Shown here one piece after another: positions 1-8,500 of a DNA stretch of 11,914 nt (position 1 is its first letter; every line of letters starts with the position of its first letter). The notes beneath the pieces are model-generated. The model did no database searches and was not told the origin of the DNA. It saw only the letters and a list, made by a program, of their open reading frames with translations. The DNA is from Clostridia bacterium (GTDB lineage Bacteria > Bacillota > Clostridia > Saccharofermentanales > Saccharofermentanaceae): NCBI GenBank assembly GCA_017881645.1, contig JADGQQ010000147.1, positions 1-11,914 on the forward strand, given 5' to 3'. Position numbers and translations under genes: made by a program.

Positions 1-10
1 AAAAAACATA

Positions 11-48
11 AAAAAAACCGCCTTCTGCGATCTGCAGAAAGTGGTTTT
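11..48 (-). terminator. Intrinsic terminator after rodA
   Basis: Read on the minus strand, the arm at 48-34 pairs with the arm at 28-14 over 15 positions, with one A-C mismatch and one G-U pair. The loop is 5 nt (29-33). A run of at least seven T follows (17-11), with more T beyond the single interruption at 7-10. It begins 23 nt after the rodA stop codon. This is a textbook Rho-independent terminator and marks the end of the long minus-strand operon. On the plus strand the hairpin is followed only by a short T run, so it may work weakly in that direction. Confidence 0.9.
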
Positions 49-71
49 CGATGCGGCTATCCCAAATATAT

Positions 72-1199
72 TTACCTGCGGGATATTTTCCGGTTCATTG
101 AAATATTCAGAATGATGCCAATGGATATGAAGTTGACCATCAAAGCAGTTCCTCCAAGGCTAATAAACGGAAGTGGAATTCCGGTTATCGGCAGAAGCCC
201 CACATTCATTCCCATGTTTTCAATGAAATGAAAAGCGAAACCGCCAGCAAGCCCGATGATTATATAGGAATAGGCTTTCTGCGTTGTCTTGGATGCTACG
301 TATAGACATCTCATCAGGAAAAGAAAAGAGAGAACAATCACCGCAGTCGTACCAATAAATCCCATATGTTCGGAAACAGCGGAATAAATAAAATCGGATT
401 CCTTCACCGGTACGCTTACATAGGATCCTGTCATATTTCCAACAAGTCCTCCGGAGGATATTGCACTTTTCGCCTGAATCAGATTGTATTCCGACTGCGG
501 ATCCGATCCCTGAAACAAAAGAGATAGAATTCGCTGCTTCTGCATGGATGACAGCAAAAAGTTCCAAAATATTGGCAGTCCTCCAACAACTGCAACCGAC
601 AAGGCAAGCAGTATGTATCTGTACTTAAACCCCCAAATAAAGAGAATGAAAAGAAAGGAAAAAATGATGACCATTGCGGATCCGGCGTCCTTGCGGGCAA
701 TAAGGAGAAGTGGAACGGCATAAATAAGCCCGAGATACAGGAATCCGCGCCTGGAAGTCATGGTCTTATTCGCCATTTCTTCAAAAAGGAAAGCAGCCAC
801 CAGGACGAGGCCGATCTTCGTCAGTTCCGACGGTTGAAATGTCCCGATTATAGGGAGATTCATCCACAAATCGGCTCCCCACTTTGCTGTCATGTCATAC
901 CCGTCAAACGGCATGATTAAAAGCAGCATGATGGAGACCGAGTAGATCACCCATCCAATTAACTTGAGAAAGTGTGTCTCCAAAAGACAGATAACCAGAG
1001 CGACAACCGTTCCGAGAACTGCAGCTCCTGCCTGTCTGTATAGATTCTGCGGATAATCCGTATAGCCGCTCGACAAAACGCCATTGAGAACAAACAGACC
1101 GATAACCGTAAGCATCAGTATAGGAACGATCAACCAGTAATCGACAGCCCGGAAGTAATTGTTTCTTAACTGCTCGATTCCTGATTTTGCATTATTCAT
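72..1199 (-). CDS. rodA: RodA/FtsW-family (SEDS) peptidoglycan glycosyltransferase
   Basis: A polytopic membrane protein of 375 residues, the usual RodA length. SEDS proteins polymerise glycan strands from lipid II, and RodA acts with a class B PBP in side-wall elongation. Visible family motifs are FQPSELTKI (121-129), KDAGSAMV (170-177, the counterpart of the usual PDLGTALV), the extracytoplasmic ESDFIYS segment (267-273) whose Asp269 lines up with the proposed catalytic Asp, and the C-terminal LLPITGIPLPFISLGG (335-350). About ten hydrophobic segments can be counted. The ATG overlaps the lgt stop as ATGA, so translation is probably coupled; the upstream GAAGAG is only a weak ribosome site. 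It is the last operon gene, followed by a terminator. The loop before Asp269 is shorter than in canonical RodA. RodA fits better than FtsW by length and short N-terminus, but the subtype is inferred. Confidence 0.88.
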   Translation of the reverse strand: MNNAKSGIEQLRNNYFRAVDYWLIVPILMLTVIGLFVLNGVLSSGYTDYPQNLYRQAGAAVLGTVVALVICLLETHFLKLIGWVIYSVSIMLLLIMPFDGYDMTAKWGADLWMNLPIIGTFQPSELTKIGLVLVAAFLFEEMANKTMTSRRGFLYLGLIYAVPLLLIARKDAGSAMVIIFSFLFILFIWGFKYRYILLALSVAVVGGLPIFWNFLLSSMQKQRILSLLFQGSDPQSEYNLIQAKSAISSGGLVGNMTGSYVSVPVKESDFIYSAVSEHMGFIGTTAVIVLSFLFLMRCLYVASKTTQKAYSYIIIGLAGGFAFHFIENMGMNVGLLPITGIPLPFISLGGTALMVNFISIGIILNISMNRKISRR

Positions 1200-2119
1200 A
1201 ACGGATTCTCTTCGGCTCCGTCATTTGCTTCGTTCACTGCATTTGTCTCTTTTGCAGCAGCCAATGCCTTCTTGTTCATAACAAACCGGCTGAAGGCAAT
1301 AATGCCGAATCCGACGACGACCAGAACAGCGGACAATACCTGCGAAGTGCGAAGTCCTGTATTCCCAATGTAGAGGGAGTCCGTACGCAGTCCTTCGATA
1401 AAAAAGCGAGCTGTTCCGTACAGGATAAAGTACATGGCGACGGTTGCAAACGGGAGCTTAATTCTCTTTCTTACGACAAGAAGAATAAAGAAAATCAGCA
1501 GCGTGGCAATGGACTCGTATAAAAATGTCGGATGCACCGGAGCATTCGCGTCCAGCGCCGGAAGATGCATCCGCAGATAGGCCGACGTCTCCGGACTGAT
1601 CATACCCCAGGGAAGATTTGTATTGGTTCCGAACGCCTCCTGATTAAAGAAATTTCCCCAGCGTCCGATGGCCTGACCGAGAGGAATATAAACGATCATA
1701 AAGTCAAAAACAACTGCAAGATTCTGTTTTTTGATTTTTGTCATGATTACGCCTGCGATAAGTGCAAAAAGGACACCGCCAAGAACGGCCAGTCCGCCGT
1801 TCCGAACATCAAAAATAGATTTCCAGTCGGATGAAAAGTCACTCCATTTAAATGCTACATAATAAAGTCGGGCACCGATCATAGCCGACGGGATGCACAC
1901 AATGGCATAATCAATCACATCTTCGCTTGTCATTGAGTGTTTCTTCGCCTGCAGCATGGCCATTCCCACGCATGCAATAAAAGCCGTGATGATACAAATG
2001 CTGTACCAGTAAATCGGAAAGGAACCGATTGTAAAGGCTACCCGATCGACCGGCAAATCCTTAATTCCCAAACCGGGAAAACTGACTTTTGTTGCTGCTA
2101 GTAATATAGGAAGCACCAT
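1196..2119 (-). CDS. lgt: Prolipoprotein diacylglyceryl transferase (Lgt)
   Basis: A membrane enzyme of 307 residues that transfers diacylglycerol from phosphatidylglycerol to the lipobox cysteine of preprolipoproteins, the first step of bacterial lipoprotein maturation. Seen motifs are IGARLYYV (about 81-88), the Lgt signature GRWGNFFNQEAFG (152-164) with its essential Arg, HPTFLYES (196-203), and RFFIEGLRTDS (238-248), with around seven hydrophobic segments. The C-terminal 25 residues are Ala/Glu/Asn-rich and hydrophilic, a tail beyond the usual core. I chose ATG at 2119 because GAGGTGA (2131-2125) lies at the right distance; a GTG at 2128 would add three residues but sits inside that ribosome site. 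The E. coli active-site His of the HGG segment is replaced here (VLGG), as in many Gram-positive Lgt proteins. It follows ribF after a 67-nt gap and overlaps rodA by 4 nt. Confidence 0.93.
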   Translation of the reverse strand: MVLPILLAATKVSFPGLGIKDLPVDRVAFTIGSFPIYWYSICIITAFIACVGMAMLQAKKHSMTSEDVIDYAIVCIPSAMIGARLYYVAFKWSDFSSDWKSIFDVRNGGLAVLGGVLFALIAGVIMTKIKKQNLAVVFDFMIVYIPLGQAIGRWGNFFNQEAFGTNTNLPWGMISPETSAYLRMHLPALDANAPVHPTFLYESIATLLIFFILLVVRKRIKLPFATVAMYFILYGTARFFIEGLRTDSLYIGNTGLRTSQVLSAVLVVVGFGIIAFSRFVMNKKALAAAKETNAVNEANDGAEENPL

Positions 2120-2186
2120 GTTATTCACCTCGTTCTTTATAATGCGGGGGTATACGGTTGTTTCCGTTCCCGGATGATCCCGATTA

Positions 2187-3197
2187 TCATATCACACCTG
2201 AAAGCAGATTCGAATAGTCATAGGCATGGACATCATGAAAATGCCGCACTTCTGCCATATCTTTCTGCACCTGTTCCTGCAGTGCATGCACATTCGGGAA
2301 ACGATATTCCGGCCGAATAAAGGAAATAAGGAAAACACGGATCTTCTGTCCATACAGATCCATCGTGTGATCATATACCATGGTTTCGATGAGGGGAGAA
2401 AAATCAGATGTGTTGACCGTTGGCCGCAGTCCGACGCTTGTAATGGAAGGGTACAAAGAATTCCCGGTTATCAGCACAGATGCATAGACACCATAGGCCG
2501 GAATGACTTTATCGTCCTCTATCATCAGATTTGCCGTAGGGAATCCGAGTGTCCTTCCAAGTCGTTTTCCCGCCTGAACAATGCCTTCATACGAAATGGG
2601 GCCTCCCAGAAGCGACCCCGCCAGCGACATTCGTCCGTTTCTCACACAGTCCCGGATCCACGTGCTCGAAATGATTCTTTCGTTTTGAAAAACCGGCGGT
2701 ACCGGGAACACTTCGATCCCGTTCTCTTTTCCCCATGAGGCTAAAAGGTGCATGTCACCTTCCCGTTCAACCCCGAACCGGTAATCTTCTCCGGCCACAA
2801 CCACTTTGGCACTCAGGAGATTCTTAATATGCAGATCAAGAAAATCCACCGCCTTCATAGAAGAAATCGATTCGGAAAACGGATAGAGCGCCGCTTCGTT
2901 AATTCCGATCCTGTCGAAAATACCGCACTTTTCGGTCAGGGTTGTAAGATGCGCGTTATCATTGACATGACTGCCGTTTGTTTTCGATTTTGGCATATTT
3001 GCGAACGTATGAACCATTGCGGTAAGATTTCTGTCCGCCGCAAGTCGGCACAATCTACTGAGAATTTCCCTGTGCCCATTATGTACGCCGTCAAAATACC
3101 CGAGAGCGACGGCGCGGCCATTTACAGCCGATCCGGGAAAACCTTCCGGTACAGCAAATTCGCCTGTATGATCTTCAGAGAAATTCCATATCTGCAA
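2187..3197 (-). CDS. ribF: Bifunctional riboflavin kinase / FAD synthetase
   Basis: A cytosolic enzyme of 336 residues making FMN from riboflavin and then FAD. The N-terminal nucleotidyltransferase domain (about 28-185) has GYFDGVHNGH (33-42), carrying the HxGH-type ATP site, and ISSTWIR (176-182). The C-terminal riboflavin kinase domain (about 200-325) has GFPTANL (218-224), YGVYA (235-239) and the likely catalytic Glu271. The usual TFxPHP segment reads TFANMP here (64-69), a small departure whose meaning I cannot judge. Start: no in-frame ATG or GTG lies near, so the TTG at 3197 is used; AAAGGGTG is 11 nt upstream, inside the end of truB. The gap from truB is 2 nt, so translation is probably coupled. 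No FMN riboswitch is visible upstream, so expression probably follows the operon. Confidence 0.93.
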   Translation of the reverse strand: MQIWNFSEDHTGEFAVPEGFPGSAVNGRAVALGYFDGVHNGHREILSRLCRLAADRNLTAMVHTFANMPKSKTNGSHVNDNAHLTTLTEKCGIFDRIGINEAALYPFSESISSMKAVDFLDLHIKNLLSAKVVVAGEDYRFGVEREGDMHLLASWGKENGIEVFPVPPVFQNERIISSTWIRDCVRNGRMSLAGSLLGGPISYEGIVQAGKRLGRTLGFPTANLMIEDDKVIPAYGVYASVLITGNSLYPSITSVGLRPTVNTSDFSPLIETMVYDHTMDLYGQKIRVFLISFIRPEYRFPNVHALQEQVQKDMAEVRHFHDVHAYDYSNLLSGVI

Positions 3198-3199
3198 AA

Positions 3200-4153
3200 T
3201 TATGCCAACACCCTTTCTATTCGAAGTATTCCTCGTTCTTCCTTTTCATCGGGAAGCACAACGGCAACTAACTTATCTTTGCAAAAAGCGCAAAAAAGCA
3301 TTCTTTCATTCATATCCGCAGAACCGGTCCGCGATAATCTGTCAGCAAACAATTCCAGCGGAAGCTGCCGCCCCATCCGTATATCCTTCTCTTCATCATC
3401 TGTAATATCTACTCTCGGCATGTGCGAAACCGCTAGATCTTCCGGAAGGAGAAACGAATCGTATTGCCCCTGTTCAGCCAGTTCCTGAATCTTGTCCAGT
3501 GAAAATGAGTCCGCAATGGAAAACGGACCGCAGCGGGTTCTTCGCAGCGCGTCCGCATAGGCACCGAGTCCTGTTTCCACACCGAGCTCATTACACAGAG
3601 TCCGAATGTACGTTCCTTTGGAACAAACAACAGAGAAGTCTGCCGTAAGCTGATCTGCCGCAGAAATGTCATGCACGTCGCAACTATATATATGAATCTT
3701 TCTCGTCAGTCTTTCGACGGAAATCCCCTGTCTGGCATATTCATATAATGGGCGGCCGCCCATTTTTATCGCAGAATACATAGGAGGCATCTGATCTTTT
3801 TCTCCGGGAAGATCTGCAAAAAGTTTTCTGAGTCCGGCAAAATCTCCGGCTGCAAGCTGATCGAGCTCATCTCTGGACGGCAGCCTTCCTCCAATGATCT
3901 TCCCTTCACGGTCCTGTGTGTCCGTGAAAGCACCGAAGAGAACCGTACAGCGGTATTCCTTGTCATATCCGTCCATATACCGGACAACACGGGTTGCCTT
4001 GCCGACACATACGGGAAGCACTCCGGATGCAAATGGATCCAGCGTACCGCAGTGACCGACTTTCTTAACGCCCAGCAGTTTTCTGATTTTTCCGACAACC
4101 TGAAAAGATGTCAGTCCAACCGGTTTATCAATATTGATGATCCCCGAAAACAA
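3200..4153 (-). CDS. truB: tRNA pseudouridine-55 synthase TruB
   Basis: This enzyme converts U55 in the T loop of most tRNAs to pseudouridine and acts as a tRNA chaperone. Its 317 residues match the family. Seen are INIDKPVGLTS (6-16), GHCGTLDPFASGVL (33-46) with catalytic Asp39, PPMYSAIK (123-130) and KGTYIRTL (179-186), all in the normal order, then a C-terminal region (about 240-317) resembling the bacterial TruB tail that packs on the tRNA. The start is TTG at 4153, giving MFSGIINIDKP at the expected N-terminus. The ribosome site is poor (GGGCGG just upstream), and the nrnA stop is only 14 nt away, so it probably depends on translation from nrnA. With ribF downstream starting at TTG too, both genes seem set for modest output. 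Confidence 0.95.
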   Translation of the reverse strand: MFSGIINIDKPVGLTSFQVVGKIRKLLGVKKVGHCGTLDPFASGVLPVCVGKATRVVRYMDGYDKEYRCTVLFGAFTDTQDREGKIIGGRLPSRDELDQLAAGDFAGLRKLFADLPGEKDQMPPMYSAIKMGGRPLYEYARQGISVERLTRKIHIYSCDVHDISAADQLTADFSVVCSKGTYIRTLCNELGVETGLGAYADALRRTRCGPFSIADSFSLDKIQELAEQGQYDSFLLPEDLAVSHMPRVDITDDEEKDIRMGRQLPLELFADRLSRTGSADMNERMLFCAFCKDKLVAVVLPDEKEERGILRIERVLA

Positions 4154-4167
4154 ATCCGCCCGGGGGA

Positions 4168-5190
4168 TTAATCTTGCTCCGATAAAAAATCACCGGCCTT
4201 CTCAATGATTGCCTTGAAGACTTCATTCGCAGTCATATTCTGCATCGAAAAACCTGCGGCACGATGATGCCCGCCGCCGCCGAAAGCTTCCGCGAAAGCC
4301 GCTGCATCAAACGGTTCATAACTTCTGATGTTTACGCGTGTCTCACCATCCGAGGTCTCACGAATAACAAATGATACAATAACGCCCTCGATGTCACGCA
4401 AGTTGGAGGCAAGGCCATCCGCGGCATCTTCCGAAGCTTTGCATTCCCTGATCATTTCCTGTGTAACAACCGTCAGGGCAAGCATTCCACCATAGAAAAG
4501 CTTGGCATTTGACAGCGCTTTCGAGGTCAGCCGCATCCGTTCAACGTTCGTTACATCGAACAGATTATAAGCATTAATATAGACATTCGCTCCGTTTTCG
4601 AGCAGCTCAGCAGCCGACCGAAAAGTGTGTGCAGTAGTATTCTGGAATGAAAAACGCCCTGTATCCGATTGCAGACCGACCATCAGACAATTGGAAATGT
4701 CAGCATCGAGCAGAATCTGTCCCGATTTGGCTTCCAAAAGTCGAATGACATCCAGTACGAGTTCTGCCGCGGCAGCTGCCTTTGCATCCACATATCGGAA
4801 TCCTTGTGAAATACCGCTGGAAACATGGTGATCAATCACCAGCGGAATACCGGACAGGGCAAACAAATCCCCGGACCGGCCCATGCGGTCAGCTTCCGAA
4901 CAGTCAACAGCCAAAACAGCTCCCTGTACGGAAGAATATTCCTTTATTTTTTTCGGATCATAGATTTCGAAAAGTGCAGGCTGAATTTCCAAAAACCCGA
5001 GACGGTCCGGAACCGGCTCGTCCATATATACCTTTGCACGGATTCCGAGCTTCTTCAAAGTCATCGCAATGGCCGCCGAGGAGCCTAAACAGTCTCCGTC
5101 AACACGGACATGCGGAAAGACCTGAACCTCTTTCCCGGAATTCACACAAAGAAGAATCTGATCGGCTATGGCATTCGCACTTTCATTCAC
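4168..5190 (-). CDS. nrnA: DHH/DHHA1 phosphoesterase, NrnA-type nanoRNase / pAp phosphatase
   Basis: NrnA-type enzymes degrade RNAs of 2-5 nt and dephosphorylate 3'-phosphoadenosine 5'-phosphate in the cytosol, replacing Orn in many Firmicutes. In this 340-residue protein the metal-binding DHH motifs are complete: HVRVDGD (27-33), AVDCSEADR (94-102), VIDHH (118-122) and GLQSDTGRF (172-180). The DHHA1 domain ends with GGGGHHRAAG (304-313). I chose GTG at 5190 because GGGAGG lies 9 nt upstream and the codon overlaps the rbfA stop by 8 nt (GTGAATGA), a coupling arrangement; a TTG at 5220 would extend it by ten residues but lacks support. Function is assigned by family and by its standard place between rbfA and truB. 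Preference for nanoRNA, pAp or cyclic-dinucleotide products cannot be read from sequence. Confidence 0.9.
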   Translation of the reverse strand: MNESANAIADQILLCVNSGKEVQVFPHVRVDGDCLGSSAAIAMTLKKLGIRAKVYMDEPVPDRLGFLEIQPALFEIYDPKKIKEYSSVQGAVLAVDCSEADRMGRSGDLFALSGIPLVIDHHVSSGISQGFRYVDAKAAAAAELVLDVIRLLEAKSGQILLDADISNCLMVGLQSDTGRFSFQNTTAHTFRSAAELLENGANVYINAYNLFDVTNVERMRLTSKALSNAKLFYGGMLALTVVTQEMIRECKASEDAADGLASNLRDIEGVIVSFVIRETSDGETRVNIRSYEPFDAAAFAEAFGGGGHHRAAGFSMQNMTANEVFKAIIEKAGDFLSEQD

Positions 5191-5545
5191 GCGACTGATC
5201 CTCCCGTACTGTCTGGTCAATCAAAGTCATAAGGCGCATACCCCGTTCAATGGATTCATCAAATACATAATGCATCTCAGGAGCGATGCGAAGCTTAACC
5301 CGCTTGCAGACTTCTCTCCGAATAAAACCGGAAGCGCTTGAAATCGCGGCTTTGCAGTCATCTTTCGCCTTTTCATCCGCCATAACGGATAAATACACGG
5401 TTGCGTGAGATAAATCGTGCGACATGCGGACTTCAACAACGGAAGTCATCACCGGAATACGGGGATCCTTGACTTCCTCTCGAAGTATCTGCGATATAAC
5501 TCTCTGCATCTCATCTCCAACGCGGGAGGAGCGATCCATTCTCAT
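5183..5545 (-). CDS. rbfA: 30S ribosome-binding factor RbfA
   Basis: A small KH-type protein of 120 residues that binds the 30S subunit, helps mature the 5' end region of 16S rRNA and supports growth in the cold. Seen are the N-terminal RVGDEMQRVISQIL helix, KDPRIP (26-31), then the beta strand and helix pattern ending in IAPEMHYVFDES, close to the family consensus (usually LRxxPELxFxxD). ATG at 5545 has AAGGAG 9 nt upstream; a second ATG two codons later is possible but less well spaced. The gap from infB is 36 nt. In Bacillus subtilis ylxP lies between infB and rbfA; here there is no room for it. Confidence 0.95.
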   Translation of the reverse strand: MRMDRSSRVGDEMQRVISQILREEVKDPRIPVMTSVVEVRMSHDLSHATVYLSVMADEKAKDDCKAAISSASGFIRREVCKRVKLRIAPEMHYVFDESIERGMRLMTLIDQTVREDQSRE

Positions 5546-5581
5546 GTGTTTAGTCTCCTTCTTTTATGTCAGCGGGCAGGA

Positions 5582-8500
5582 CTATTTTCTGGCAATCTCC
5601 CTCATCTCGAACGCCTCAACAATATCGCCTTCTCTGATGTCATTGAAGTTCTCAATCGAAATACCGCATTCATATCCGGTAGCGACTTCTCTTGCGTCAT
5701 CTTTAAAACGCTTAAGGGATGCGAGTTTGCCTTCATGGACTACGATACCGGCCCGAACGATCCGGACCTCGGACGAACGAAGAACTTTACCGTCCGTTAC
5801 GTATGCGCCGCCGACGGTTCCGATATTGGACACCTTGAATATCTGACGGATTTCGATGTGTCCGAGAATTACTTCTTCGTATGTAGGTTTCAGCATACCC
5901 TTCATGGCTGCTTCAACATCTTCAATGGCACTGTAAATGACTCTGTACAGCTTGATGTCCACGCCGATATCTTTTGCCTTCTCAGCGATGTTGGATCCGG
6001 GACGAACGTTGAAGCCGATAATAATGGCATTCGATACGTCAGCGAGAACAACATCGGATTCGGTTATGGCTCCTACGGCACTGTGAATGACCTTTACATG
6101 GATCTCGCTGCTGGACAGCTTCTCGAGAGACTGAACGATGGCTTCGACCGAGCCCTGCACATCTGCCTTAACAATCAGGTTCAGATCTTTAATCTCACCT
6201 GCCGCCATCGTCTGCGCCAATGTCTCAAGAGACATACGGGAACTCTTTCTGAGCTGATCTTCTCTCTGCTTGATACGTCTCTTCTCCGCCAGCTGACGGG
6301 CAACTTTGTCGTCCGTAACCGCATAGAAAATTTCACCGGCATCCGGTACTTCAGGCAGTCCGAGAATTTCAACGGGTATGGACGGACCTGCTTTCTTTAC
6401 AGTAGCGCCCTTGTCGTCGGTCATTGCACGGACGCGTCCGATTATGGCACCGGTAACCAGTGTATCTCCGGTACGAAGCGTACCTCTCTGCACAAGAACC
6501 GTCGCAACCGGACCTCTGTTCTTATCAAGCTTGGCTTCAATAACAGTTCCTTTCGCCTGACGGTTCGGATCTGCTTTGAGATCCATTACATCAGCAGTAA
6601 GAAGGACCATCTCAAGAAGATCATCCAGGCCTTCGCCGGTTTTTGCGGAAACATTCACCATGACATTCGTGCCGCCCCATTCTTCGGGAATAACACCGTG
6701 CTGGGAAAGCTCCAGTTTCACTTTTTCGGGGTTAGCTCCCGGCTTATCCATTTTATTGATGGCAACAACGATCTCCGTGTTTGCAGCTTTTGCGTGATGA
6801 ATCGCTTCAATCGTCTGCGGCATAACACCGTCATCTGCAGCAACTACCAGAATTGCAATATCCGTAACCTGAGCACCTCTGGCACGCATGGTCGTGAACG
6901 CCTCATGACCGGGTGTATCCAGAAATGTAATCTGACGGCCTTTCAGCCTGACTGTATATGCACCGATATGCTGCGTGATGCCGCCGGCTTCGCCTTTTAC
7001 AACGGATGTCGAACGAATCTTATCAAGCAGTGAAGTTTTACCATGATCGACGTGACCCATGACAACGACAACCGGAGGACGTGTCTGCAAGGACTCATCA
7101 TTGTCGATTGTATCGTCAAAGAGGATATCTTCTTCCGTCACTTCAACAACCTTTTCTGTCGTAATGCCGAATTCAGATGCGATCAGCGTTGCCGTATCAA
7201 AGTCAATCTCCTGGTTAATCGTCGCAAGCATTCCCAATTTCATCAGTCTCTTGATAACATCGGTCGACCGCTTCTGGATGCCTTCGGAAAAATCCTTTAT
7301 TGTAATGAACTCAGGAAGCTGCACAAAAGAAAGCACTGCTTTCGGAGGCGGAGGCTGAGGAGCCATGAAAGGCTTCTTTCTCGATGATCTTTTACCTTTG
7401 TTGGCTGAATACAGGCCGTCCAATACTGTCTCGTCCGAAAGAATCTCGGATGCACCGCGCCCGGAAAAGACTGCGGTTACAGCATTTTTATTGCCCAATC
7501 TGCGATCGCCCTGAATAGCGCCGGGCTTGCCGACATCTTTCTTGACTTCTTTTGCAGGTTCTTTACGACTCTTTTCATATGCATCTCTGGCTGCAAAATT
7601 GGCTTTGTCTTTTGTAATTTCAGCCGGGATATCCGAATGAGGCTTGGCTGCGCCTTTTGCCTGACCGCGGGAGCCGTAACCATTGTCCTCTTTGGAACGG
7701 ATAAAATTCTCGTCTTTTTCATCGCGCGGACGGCCTGAACCGAACCCTCCCTGAGGTGGTCTGGAGCTGCCGTAGCCTCCTTGAGGTCTCGGACCGCCGG
7801 GTCCCTGAGGACGAGGTCCGCCAAAACCGCTCTGCGGAGGTCTTTGCGGGGAGTACCCGCCTTCGCCTGCCGGACGATTGCCCTGGTATCCGCCGGGACC
7901 CATAGGGCGATTGCCCTGGTATCCGCCTTCACCGGCCGGGCGGCTGCCCTGGTATCCGCCGGGACCCATAGGACGATTGCCCTGATATCCGCCTTCACCA
8001 GCCGGGCGGCTGCCCTGATATCCGCCGGGACCCATAGGACGATTGCCTTGATATCCGCCTTCACCGGCCGGACGATTGCCTTGATATCCGCCTTGTCCGA
8101 GAGGACGGTTGCCCTGATATCCGCCCTGTCCCTGCGGACGCGGACCTGCATTATCCCCTTGACCCAGTGGGCGGTTGCCCTGATATCCGCCTTGTCCCTG
8201 CGGACGGGCTCCCTGATTTCCTCCGGGTCCCATGGGACGATTGCCCTGGTATCCGCCCTGTCCCTGGTATCCGCCCTGTCCCTGCGGACCAGCCTGCGGC
8301 GATGCATTATAGGCTCCGGGTGCTCTTGTATTTGTATAAGTGGAACGTGAATCAGTCTGTCCTTCTTTCCGGTCGGAAGTTGCCGCGGAAGAATCTGATG
8401 CAGGCGCACGGCTGACAAATCCCTGCGTTGATTCAGGTGTTTTCACTGTTTGCGGTGCTTCTGCAGCGGCATGCGGATGCTGCGTTTCGGAAGATTCCTT

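Noticed and set aside
2120..2186. Possible internal terminator or promoter between ribF and lgt
   Set aside because: Only 4-bp stems and no T tract are visible, and no -35/-10 pair at proper spacing stands out, so I keep lgt-rodA in the operon.
3201..3260. FMN riboswitch upstream of ribF
   Set aside because: ribF starts 2 nt after truB, leaving no room for an aptamer, and the upstream sequence is truB coding sequence.
5417..7033. Plus-strand open frame of 538 codons antisense to infB
   Set aside because: It lies wholly opposite conserved IF-2 GTPase and C-terminal domains, has no recognisable domain or ribosome site, and its Cys/Phe/Asn-rich composition fits a codon-bias shadow.
7862..8257. 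Possible CRISPR-like array because of regular 33-bp periodicity
   Set aside because: There are no unique spacers between repeats, the units are directly adjacent, in frame, and encode the IF-2 linker.
7477..8418. Minus-strand 313-codon and plus-strand 189-codon frames over the infB repeat
   Set aside because: Both are periodic only because the 33-bp repeat is read in the wrong frame; the IF-2 frame is fixed by its start, domains and stop.
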